Shown here one piece after another: positions 46,707-54,518 of a stretch of DNA of 64,000 nucleotides. The stretch's first letter is position 1. Each line of letters begins with the position of its first letter. Location of the stretch: the NCBI RefSeq assembly GCF_001514235.1, contig NZ_KQ948926.1, forward strand, positions 739,861-803,860, written 5' to 3'. This DNA comes from Streptomyces caeruleatus. Its GTDB lineage: Bacteria > Actinomycetota > Actinomycetes > Streptomycetales > Streptomycetaceae. The position numbers were made by a program, and so were the translations under genes. The notes beneath the pieces were generated by a model. The model had not been told where the DNA came from. It saw only the letters and a list, made by a program, of their open reading frames with translations, and did no database searches.

Positions 46707-46712
46707 GGCCGC

Positions 46713-47153
46713 ATGACCATCACCGCGCTTCCCACCGGCCTGTACGCCGAGGTCCTGTCGTTCTACGGCCACCAGATGCAGAAGCTGGACGGCCGTGACT
46801 TCGCGGGCTACGCCGCGACCTTCACCGAGGACGGCGAGTTCAAGCACTCCCCCTCGCTGCCCGCCGCCCACACCCGTGCCGGGATCCTCGCCGTCCTGGA
46901 GGACTTCCACCAGAAGTTCGACGCCCGCAAGATCCAGCGCCGGCACTGGTTCAACCACGTGGCCGTCACCCAGTCCCCCGACGGCTCCCTCACGGCGACC
47001 AGCTACTGCCTGGTCCTCACCGTCCACGCCGACGTCAAGGAACCCGAGTTCGGCCCGAGCTGCGTCGTCCACGACGTCCTGGTCCGCGACGACAACGGCG
47101 ACCTGCTCCTGCGCTCCCGGCATGTGAGTCACGACCACGTGTTCCCTGCCTGA
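46713..47153 (+). CDS. actVI-ORFA: SnoaL/NTF2-like protein, ActVI-ORFA-like
   Basis: The 146-residue protein has the NTF2-like alpha+beta fold (FYGHQMQKLDGRDFAGYAATF, cited as LDGRDFAGYAATFTEDGEF, and HWFNHVAV). It resembles polyketide cyclase-like or ring-hydroxylating dioxygenase beta-like proteins. ActVI-ORFA is reported to influence pyran formation; its exact role is unsettled. It is the outermost gene of the cluster, divergent from actVI-1 with the SARP operator between, and has no Shine-Dalgarno. Confidence 0.88.
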   Translation: MTITALPTGLYAEVLSFYGHQMQKLDGRDFAGYAATFTEDGEFKHSPSLPAAHTRAGILAVLEDFHQKFDARKIQRRHWFNHVAVTQSPDGSLTATSYCLVLTVHADVKEPEFGPSCVVHDVLVRDDNGDLLLRSRHVSHDHVFPA

Positions 47154-47244
47154 CGGGCACCCCGCCGGACACCCCGCCGGGCTCCCCGGCACGAGCCCGG
47201 CCTGGAGGCGCGGCGCGGACCACTGATGCCCGTGGGCGCGAGCG

Positions 47245-47728
47245 TCAGGCGCCCGGCAGCAGGACGACTCCGTCGTGGTCGGCGTGCAGGAGTCACCGGT
47301 GGTGAACTTGCCCCCGCCGAACGACGCGCGCAGGTCGACGGCGCCCGCGCCCGCTTTCCCGCTCTTGCGAGGGCTGGTGCCCAGGGCGTGGACGCCGATG
47401 TCCATGCCGGCGAGGACGGCGCTGTCGCGACGGCCCCGTACACGACGACTCCCGCCCATCCGTTGTCACGTGCCCGCTCGGCCATCAGGTCCCCGAGGAG
47501 CGCGGTGCGCAGCGAGGCTCCACCGTCGACGACCGCGACACAGCCCTCGCCGGGAGTGCGGAGCAGTTCGTGCAGCAGGGCGTTGTCGCCGGGGCAGGAG
47601 AGGGCGCGCACCGGGCCGGCGAAGGAGTGGACGGCGCCGTACGAGATGAACTGCACGTCACAGACCCACAGTTGGTCACCGTGCTCGTCGGCGAGGTCGG
47701 CGGTGGCGATCGGGGATGTCCTGTGCAT
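47245..47728 (-). pseudogene. RraA-family gene broken by two single-base deletions
   Basis: Starts MHRTSPIATADLADEHGDQL after CTGGAGTTGCAA and reads as RraA/HMG-aldolase-like protein to GWAGVVVYGAV. The frame then shifts by a missing base near 47431 to RDSAVLAGMDIGVHALGTSP, and shifts again near 47290 to LHADHDGVVLLPGA-stop. Restoring one base at each site gives an uninterrupted protein of about 160 residues. The conserved GDNALLHELL and VVDGGASLRTALLG remain. RraA-type proteins bind RNase E or act as oxaloacid aldolases. Confidence 0.85.
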
Positions 47729-47873
47729 TTGCAACTCCAGGGTCGGTGTCGGGGTCCACCGCGAGGCGCGCCGGGTTCGGTGCGGGACGGACGCGCCGCC
47801 GGTCACCGCCTAACCGTCACTGTTGCGGCGACTTACCTGAGGCGTACGTCGGGTCTCTTCAAGGAGGAAGAGC

Positions 47874-48115
47874 ACGACCGCTAACCCCTGCGGAACCGCG
47901 CCGGACGCGGGCCGGGCCGCCGCGGCAGCACCCCGCCGCCGGTCCCGGACCGCCCTCGCACTCGGCGCCGTGGCCTCCCTCCTGCTCGTCGCCGCCTGCG
48001 GCGCCGGCCAGGACGAGCCGGGCACCGACAACGTCATCGAGTCCGGCAAGGCGCCCTCGTACTACCCCGCCGCGTACAAGGACGTCATCGCGGCGCCGAA
48101 GAAGTACTCCCCGCC
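47874..48115 (+). pseudogene. 5' remnant of a solute-binding lipoprotein gene
   Basis: After a strong AAGGAGG site the expected ATG reads ACG (47874-47876). The frame then encodes an Arg-rich start, a hydrophobic segment and a lipobox (LGAVASLLLVAACGAG), and a mature start NVIESGKAPSYYPAAYKDVI typical of periplasmic binding proteins. It ends about 35 residues later where aconitase-like sequence begins in another frame. Both a lost start codon and a deletion fusion are therefore seen. Confidence 0.75.
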
Positions 48116-49287
48116 GGAGCCACGGCCACCGACCTGGTGCTCACCCTCACCGAGCTCCTGCGGGCCCACGGAGTCATCGGCAAGGACCGCGTTCCCCTGG
48201 ACCAGGCCAAGTCCCGCTTCCGCAGCGCCGTCGACGCCGTCCGCCGCCAGAGCGAGAGCGACGACACGAGGACCTCGGGCACCTCCAACACCTCGAACAC
48301 CTCGAACACCTCCACTGTCGTCATCGATGGAACCGCGCACGAGCTGTCCGACGGCGCGGTGGCGGTCGCGGCCATCACGTCCTGCACCACCACCTCCAAC
48401 CCGGCGGTCATGGTGGGCGCCGGTCTGCTCGCCCGCAACGCCGTCAGGGCGGGACTGCGCAGCAAGCCCTGGGTCAAGACCACCCTCAGCCCCGGCTCGC
48501 GGGCCGTTATGGACTACTTCCGGCGGGCCGGCCTCGTCCAGGATCTGGAGGCCCTCGGCTTCCATCTGGCCGGGTTCGGCTGCATGACGTGCATAAAACT
48601 CGGCGACCATGTCACCACCGACCACATCTCCCCGGCCGGCGCCATCACCGCTGCCGGTGCGGCGGCCGACTATCTCGCACAACTCGGCGTACCCAGAGGG
48701 GACTTCAACACATATGCCTCCCTGCGCGGCAACCACCAGGTGATGATGCGGGGCGCGTTCGCCAACGTCAGGCTGCGCAACCAGGTGGCACCCGGCACCC
48801 GGGGCGGCCGAACCCGCAACTTCCTCGCGGACGGCCGCGAGGACTCGATCCACGACACGGCGGCCGCCTACCGTGCGGCCGGCGTCCCCATGGTCGTCGT
48901 GGCCGGCCGGGACTACGGCGGTGGGTCCTCCCGGGACTGGGCCGCCAAGAGGCCCGCGCTGCTGGGCGTCCGCTCCCTGATCGCGCAGTCCTTCGAACGT
49001 ATCCACCGCTCGAACCTGATCGCCATGGGCGTCCTGCCCCTGGAACTCGTCGACAGCGGCCCGCGCGACCTGGCCCCGACCGGCACCGAGACCATCACCG
49101 TCTCAGGGCTGGAAACCCTCAACACCGGACACGTCCCCGCCACGGTCCGCGTCCTCGCCGACGGCCGCGAGTTCACCGCCCGGGTCCGCCTGCCCCCCCC
49201 CGCGAGGCCGACTACTTCCGCCACGGCGGGGTCATGCCGTACGTCCTTCGCGGCCTGCTCTCAGGTGCGACGGGCACCGACCAGTGA
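48116..49287 (+). pseudogene. Aconitase-family gene with large internal deletions
   Basis: Aconitase motifs remain in order: ATDLVLTLTELLRAHGVIGK, AAITSCTTTSNPAVMVGAGLL, FGCMTCI, GDHVTTDHISPAGAI, RGNHQVMMRGAFANVRLRN and AGRDYGGGSSRDWAAK. About 390 codons remain of the roughly 900 of AcnA. At least two blocks are missing: the stretch after the first motif, and the region between FGCMTCI and GDHVTTDH with a cluster-ligand cysteine. An ACCTCxxAC short repeat (48271-48320) fills a junction. A run of C causes a frameshift near 49195, before the final EADYFRHGGVMPYVLR. Confidence 0.8.
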
Positions 49288-49296
49288 GGTACACCC

Positions 49297-50354
49297 ATGA
49301 ACGCCGGGTCTTCCCAGCCTTCCCAGCCTTCCCAGCCTGCTCGGCCTTCTCAGCCTGCTCGGCCTTCTCGAAGGGCGGTGCTGCTGGCGTCGGCCGGCGC
49401 CCCCCTGGCATCGGCGGCCACCCACCCGCCTACGGCCTCGATTCCCGGCAGACGCTCTCCGATCAGTACGCAGTACGCCTACGTGGGCTCCCGGGCCAGC
49501 AGGCAGCGCAACACCCGCGGCGCCGGCATCACCGTGTGGCGGGTGGACACCGGACAGGACACCTGGGATCACACCGTCGCCGCCCGGCGCGATCCCGATC
49601 AACCCGTCCTTCCTCGCTCTCAACCCCGAAAGCACCCGCCTGTACGCCGTCCACGGAGACGCCACGAGTGTCAGTGCCTTCGCCGTCGACCCGTCCTACG
49701 GCACCTTGACGCTGATCGACACCGTCGACCCACCGGGCGCTGGCTTGCGATACCCGACCGCGGCCTGGACCGCGTCTTCGTCGCCACCCTCGACTCCACG
49801 ACCGGTGCGCTGGCCCTCAACGACCCGGGCTGGGTCCGGACCAGGGAGGCGGAAGGCCCCCGGCACATCGCGTTCCACCCGCACCGTCCCCTGGCGTACG
49901 TCGTCAACGAACTCCGCTCCACCGTTCACACCTACCGGTGGAACGCGGAAGCAGGCACCTTGACGCCTCTCCAGACACTCGCCTCCACCGAGCCGTCGAC
50001 AACCGGCGACACCCGTGCCGCCGAGATCGCCGTCTCCCCCAGAGGCGGACACGTCTACGCCTCCAACCGAAGCGGCGCAGGGGACTCCACTCCTGGCGGA
50101 CCCGACCCCGACACCCTCGGCGTCTTCACCGTCGAACACCACGGCGGCCTCAAGCCCGTCAGCTGGGTCTCCACCCAGGGCATCCGACCGCGCTTCTTCG
50201 GCCTGGAACCGTCCGGCCGACGACTCTTCGCCGCCAACGAGGTCACCGACACCATCGTCGGCTACACCCTCGTCACCGGGGCCGCCACCTGCACCCCCTC
50301 GGCGTCGTCGCCGAGGCCGGTTCCCCCGCCTCCGTCGTGTGGCGCGGGGTGTGA
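49297..50354 (+). pseudogene. Secreted lactonase (beta-propeller) gene with several frameshifts
   Basis: The N-terminus has a Ser-Gln-Pro-x-x repeat encoded by a 9-bp tandem repeat (49303-49372), then SRRAVLLASAGAPLASA, a Tat-like export signal. The propeller sequence continues over three frames: to DTWDHTVAARR, then NPSFLALNPESTRLYAVHGD to TVDPPGA, then LDRVFVATLDSTTGALALND to EVTDTIVGYTLVTGAAT, then GVVAEAGSPASVV. It is a relative of 6-phosphogluconolactonase/carboxymuconate cyclase. At least three frame disruptions make it non-functional. Confidence 0.82.
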
Positions 50355-50452
50355 GTACGGCAGCGGCCCCGGGCTCCTGCACAGGTCTCAGCCGCCCAAG
50401 GCACTGAAGCGGAATCGCTCACCAACTCCGGCCCTCGCCCGCGATCCCCCAC

Positions 50453-51871
50453 TCACAGCGGCCAAGCAGTCAGCAAATCGCCGGGACCGTAGGCGGCATC
50501 GAGCCCCGGACAGTCGACTCCGCTGCGCGAGACCGCCACGACGGGAACAGGTTCACCGGTGAGGGCGGCCCGGTGCCGATGGAGAGCTGCCAGGTCGTGC
50601 CGGTCGAAGGGCGAGTGCTCCAGCCACTTGATGGAGCCGACGAAGATCATCCTCTTGGCGATCGGGGCGCGGTCCGCCCCGACGATGTCGATCTCGACGT
50701 CGTTGGTGCGGGTCCAATAGCCGCCCACCGCGGGCGCCGCGGGGAGTCGGTCGTCGGGCAGTACCCGAGCGAGGGACTCGCGGACGAGCGGCTCGATCGC
50801 CCGGCCGCGCCAACTCGTCCAGCTCTCCTGGATCCGCGCCAGTGTCAGATCACCCCGCCCTCGCTCGATCTCCTCCATGGAGGGGCCGAGCAGGTGCAGC
50901 CAAAACCGCAGGTAGGGATCTGCCACCCGGTAGCGGCGATCCTTCGAGGGACGCAGCGATACGGGCAGCTCCGCAGCGACGATCCGCTTGTTGGTGAGCA
51001 GCTCCAGCGCTCGCTGCAGCGGCGTGGCCCCGATCCCGCCGGCCGCACGGGCAATGTTGGTGAAGGTCCGCTCGCCACTGCCGATGGCGGCCAGCACCGT
51101 ACGCGCCTGAGCCTGCGGAGGGAATTCGGCAGCCAACGAGCGCTCAGCCGATACCAGCAGGGCCGAAACGGGGTCATGCAGGGCCTCGCCGAGGAAGTCC
51201 CACAGCCCTGCACCGTGCGGCCACTCCGCGCAGATCAGCGGCAGCCCGCCGGTGACCAGCGCGGCGTCGAAGGCTTCCGCCGGTTCCAGCCCGATCATTT
51301 TCCCCACCTCGGCGGGGTTCAGCGGCCCGAGCACCATCTCCCGACCACGCTGATGGAAAGGCCGTCCATAACTGTTCAGCGCCTCCATCATCGAAAGATC
51401 CGAGCCAATGAGGACCAGCAGCACAGGCCTGGTCTCCAGCAACCGGTCCCAGGCCCGCTGCAGCATTCCCTCAAAGGCGCCATCGGCATCCATCAGGTAC
51501 GGCACTTCGTCGATGACCAGCACGCTCGCCCGGTCGGCGGGCAGCGCCGCGGCCAGCACATCGAACGCGGTGTCCCAACTCTCCGGGCGCGCGGCAGCCA
51601 CCAGCCCCGCCAGTGGCAACGTCGATGCCTGGGCGTCCCGCGCCAGCCGTGCGAGATCGTTCCCAGGCGATGCACCTGTGGCCGCGTAGAACAAGAACGG
51701 AGCTCCGGAGCGCTCCGCAAACCGCTCGACCAGCCGCGATTTGCCCACCCGGCGCCGCCCACGCAACATCACGCACCGGCCGGGACGCTCCCCGCCAACC
51801 CCTGCCGCCACCTTGTGCAGCTCTCGCTCCAAGATCGCCAGTTCCTGCCGACGGCCTACAAATTCCGCCAT
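50453..51871 (-). CDS. AAA ATPase with C-terminal DUF234 nuclease-like domain
   Basis: The 472-residue protein starts MAEFVGRRQELAILEREL, with Walker A GRRRVGKS (38-45) and Walker B SVLVIDEVPYLMDADG (about 116-130). A winged-helix region follows and a C-terminal DUF234 domain with VEIDIVGADRAPIAKRMIF...IKW, resembling a PD-(D/E)xK nuclease core (Glu, Asp, Lys spacing). ATG after CTGGAGG. The family is typical of archaea and of mobile or defence-related bacterial loci; its function is not established. It diverges from the XRE regulator and has an inverted-repeat operator in its promoter. Confidence 0.85.
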   Translation of the reverse strand: MAEFVGRRQELAILERELHKVAAGVGGERPGRCVMLRGRRRVGKSRLVERFAERSGAPFLFYAATGASPGNDLARLARDAQASTLPLAGLVAAARPESWDTAFDVLAAALPADRASVLVIDEVPYLMDADGAFEGMLQRAWDRLLETRPVLLVLIGSDLSMMEALNSYGRPFHQRGREMVLGPLNPAEVGKMIGLEPAEAFDAALVTGGLPLICAEWPHGAGLWDFLGEALHDPVSALLVSAERSLAAEFPPQAQARTVLAAIGSGERTFTNIARAAGGIGATPLQRALELLTNKRIVAAELPVSLRPSKDRRYRVADPYLRFWLHLLGPSMEEIERGRGDLTLARIQESWTSWRGRAIEPLVRESLARVLPDDRLPAAPAVGGYWTRTNDVEIDIVGADRAPIAKRMIFVGSIKWLEHSPFDRHDLAALHRHRAALTGEPVPVVAVSRSGVDCPGLDAAYGPGDLLTAWPL

Positions 51872-51894
51872 GTCCGCCGACCTCCAGGCATGAG

Positions 51895-51927
51895 ACTAAC
51901 GGCCACGTTACTAACATGCACGTTAGT
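51895..51927. promoter_or_regulatory. GTTAGT/ACTAAC repeat cluster in the ATPase promoter
   Basis: ACTAACG (51895) and CGTTAGT (51921) form an outer inverted repeat; between them lie CACGTTACTAAC and another CACGTTAGT, giving four related half-sites. It is 24 bp upstream of the AAA/DUF234 start codon and could bind a repressor. The rest of the 294-bp gap to the XRE gene shows no gene. Confidence 0.55.
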
Positions 51928-52165
51928 ATCTCCAGGGCCTATTCTCGATCACTTTGCCCGATCGTGGTCGGCTCCAGTCACGGGCAGGGGCAGACGGAGA
52001 ACATCGAGGAACAGAAGAGGCAACGGGCAACCCCGTCGAACCTCGATTCTCAAGGCGCACCTCATGCCAAACTCGCTCTTGAATGCGAAGCGGAACGGAT
52101 CCGTCACGTGGAGTGTTCGGCATTTGCTCTGTTCTTGTGGCCACTGTTGAAGGGGGAGCCTAGCA

Positions 52166-53410
52166 ATGAGCGCAGCTTTACGTTTTGGCCCGGAACTTCG
52201 CCGTTTACGACAGGAGGCGGGACTGACTCTGACCGAGTTCTCCGTGGCGCTCAACTACGACAAGGGGCACCTCAGCAAGGTCGAGCGCGGGGAGCGTTCC
52301 GCCTCCCCAGAGCTGGCCCGCCGGTGCGACGCCTTCCTCAGCGCGAACGGCCAGCTGCAGCGCCTGGTCATCCGCCCCGAGACCCGCTCGGACACCACGG
52401 AGACACCCGCCACCCAGAGCCCCTGGCTCGTCGGGCGCAGGGAGGTCCTCGCGGCGGGTACGGGAGCGCTGATCGACCTCGGTCTGAAGCTCGGCTGTCA
52501 GCCTTCCGCCGCCGCCAGCCCCCTCCTCCCCTCCTTCCGCGAGCAGTTCGACCAGTTGCGAAAGCTCGGCCAGTCCACCGCACCGAAGGTCCTGCTTCCC
52601 CTGCTGGAGACACAGACGCGCACGGTCGCCGGGCTGGCCGCCGACTCCCCGGCCGCCACGCGGACGCCCGCGCTTCTGCTCGCGTCGCGGTTCGCGGAGT
52701 TCACCGGCTGGATGGCCCAGGAGGCCGGGGACAGCGGCGCGGCGCTCGGCTGGACCGGTGAGGCCGCCGAACTGGCGCGTGCCGGGGGCGATCCCTACCT
52801 CGGTTCCTACGCACTCGTGCGGCGCGCCCTGGTCACGTTCTACGGCGGGGACGCCGCGGGCACCGTCGCCTTGGCCCGCCGGGCCCAGAGTGACGAACTC
52901 CCACCGCGCATCCGGGGGCTCGCGGCACAGCGGGAGGCGCAGGGACACGCGCTCGTCGGCGACGAACGCGACTGCCTCCGCAGCCTCGACAGGGCGCGAG
53001 AACTGCTCGACAGCGACGACGCCCGCAGCGGCGCCGAGCCCGTGATCGGCACTACCCATGTGAGCGATCCGGCGGCGATGACGACCGGCTGGTGCCTGCA
53101 GGACCTCGGTCGCCCCAAGGCCGCCGCCGAGGTCCTCGACCGGGAGTGCCGCCGCCTCCCGCCGCACGCGCTGCGCACCCGCGCCCGGTACGGCTTCCGC
53201 AGGGCCTTGGCCCATGCCGCCTCCGGAGAGGTCGATCACGCGTGCGTGATCGCCGAGGAGCTCCTGGGGGTGATGCCGGCAGTGCCCTCGGCGACGGTGA
53301 ACAGCGACATCCGGCGTCTCGCGCGGGAGCTCTCCCGCTTCCGGAGCAGCCGGGCCGTACGCGATCTGCAGCCGTCGCTGGCACGGGTACTGGCCCCGAC
53401 GCACGGCTGA
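52166..53410 (+). CDS. XRE-family regulator with two TTA codons
   Basis: The 414-residue protein has an N-terminal HTH_XRE/Cro domain (about 8-62: LRRLRQEAGLTLTEFSVALN and HLSKVERGER) and a long TPR-like helical C-terminal region, a common Streptomyces layout. ATG after AAGGGGGAG. Leu5 and Leu14 are both TTA (52178-52180 and 52205-52207), so synthesis should depend on the bldA tRNA. It precedes, on the same strand, the TIR operon by 313 bp and may regulate it; that is inference. Confidence 0.85.
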   Translation: MSAALRFGPELRRLRQEAGLTLTEFSVALNYDKGHLSKVERGERSASPELARRCDAFLSANGQLQRLVIRPETRSDTTETPATQSPWLVGRREVLAAGTGALIDLGLKLGCQPSAAASPLLPSFREQFDQLRKLGQSTAPKVLLPLLETQTRTVAGLAADSPAATRTPALLLASRFAEFTGWMAQEAGDSGAALGWTGEAAELARAGGDPYLGSYALVRRALVTFYGGDAAGTVALARRAQSDELPPRIRGLAAQREAQGHALVGDERDCLRSLDRARELLDSDDARSGAEPVIGTTHVSDPAAMTTGWCLQDLGRPKAAAEVLDRECRRLPPHALRTRARYGFRRALAHAASGEVDHACVIAEELLGVMPAVPSATVNSDIRRLARELSRFRSSRAVRDLQPSLARVLAPTHG

Positions 53411-53723
53411 AACCGGCTCCACGACCGACGCCGGGTCAAGCCGCAGGCACACCGGGCTACCCGGTTCGGCCCTCCGGATCCCACGCCCCGCCGGGATCCT
53501 CCAGTCCCCTCCGACACGTCGCACCGCTCCCCGGCTTCTTCGGGCTGCCGAAGGCCAGAAGCGCAGCGGGCGGCGCGCTTTCACCCATACGCCCTCCCGT
53601 GGACCCGTCACGCCGTCACACGGTCGGGACCTCATGGGTCGGGCGGACCGACGTCCCGGTCCGCGGCCCCGGCTCGTACCCACTGCCCCCGTCTTCCGTC
53701 TTTCGCTCACGAAGGGAACCTCC
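53411..53723 (+). terminator. 313-bp gap before the TIR operon with two hairpins
   Basis: Hairpins ACCGGG-CTA-CCCGGT (53451-53465) and GGATCCC / GGGATCC (53476-53499, 10-nt loop) lie 40-90 bp after the XRE stop and may end its transcript. The remaining ~220 bp should hold the TIR operon promoter, but no clear -35/-10 pair is visible. No gene was found. Confidence 0.5.
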
Positions 53724-54518
53724 ATGCCCGACGTCTTCGTCAACTACCGCACGGGCGATGAGGAATCCGCGGCCACCATGATCGCTCGGGAGCTCGCCCG
53801 GCGGTTCGGCGGCGAGCGGATCTTCTTCGCCAGCAACTCGATAGAGCTCGGACACCGCTTCCCGGCGGAGCTGGTCAGGGCGGTAGAGGAGTGCCAGGCG
53901 CTCCTCGCCGTGATCGGCCCTCGCTGGGCGGAGGTGCATAGGTCCGACGGCCGCCCCGCTCTCGAAGCCCCACAGGACTGGACCCGTCGCGAGATTCAGA
54001 CCGCGCTCGACCGAGGAATCCTGGTGATCCCCCTGCTCGTCGGAAAGACCACGCGGATCGACCCCTCCCTCCTCCCGGACGATCTGCGGGAGCTGGCGGA
54101 CTGCCAGTACAGGAGGTTCGACCACCGCAACGCCGAGTCGGACCTGGCGACGCTCGGCGACGCCCTCGCCCGGCTGCTGCCCGAGCTGGGCGCGGTGGAC
54201 CGCGACGCCCGTGCCGGACAGGATCGGGCGGAGACCAAGGCTCGCAAGAAGCCGACCCAGGGTGCCGAGCACACCACGATGCGGACGCGCGACGTCGAGC
54301 AGCGCGTGCGCGGCGGCATCGGAAACCTCAACGGAGACCTGTCCGGCACCTTCGTCAACGAGCCACAGGGGCCCGTGAACACCGGTCGGGGACACCAGTA
54401 CAACGCTCCCCACTTCCAGGGCGACAACACCGGGGTCCAGTTCACGGCCGGGGACAACAGCGGTACGGTCCACCAGCGCTTCGAGCGCGAGAGTCGGCGC
54501 TCGGACGACGGACGATGA
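53724..54518 (+). CDS. TIR-domain protein, predicted NADase
   Basis: A 264-residue protein. TIR domain at 1-155: VFVNYRTGDEESAATMIARE (box 1), FFASNSIELGHRFP, and DWTRREIQTALDRGILVIPLL. The last has the W-x-x-x-E pattern; Glu90 aligns with the catalytic Glu of human SARM1 (DWVHKEIVTAL), so NAD+ hydrolysis is predicted. A charged linker follows. The Gly/Asn-rich C-terminus (about 195-250) contains VNEPQGPVNTGRGHQY, which recurs at the start of the next protein. ATG after GAAGGGA; the stop overlaps the next start (ATGA). Confidence 0.85.
   Translation: MPDVFVNYRTGDEESAATMIARELARRFGGERIFFASNSIELGHRFPAELVRAVEECQALLAVIGPRWAEVHRSDGRPALEAPQDWTRREIQTALDRGILVIPLLVGKTTRIDPSLLPDDLRELADCQYRRFDHRNAESDLATLGDALARLLPELGAVDRDARAGQDRAETKARKKPTQGAEHTTMRTRDVEQRVRGGIGNLNGDLSGTFVNEPQGPVNTGRGHQYNAPHFQGDNTGVQFTAGDNSGTVHQRFERESRRSDDGR

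Noticed and set aside
48137..49287. A short functional aconitase-like enzyme
   Set aside because: It lacks large blocks of the fold, including a cluster-ligand region, has a C-run frameshift and no clear start, and is surrounded by other broken genes.
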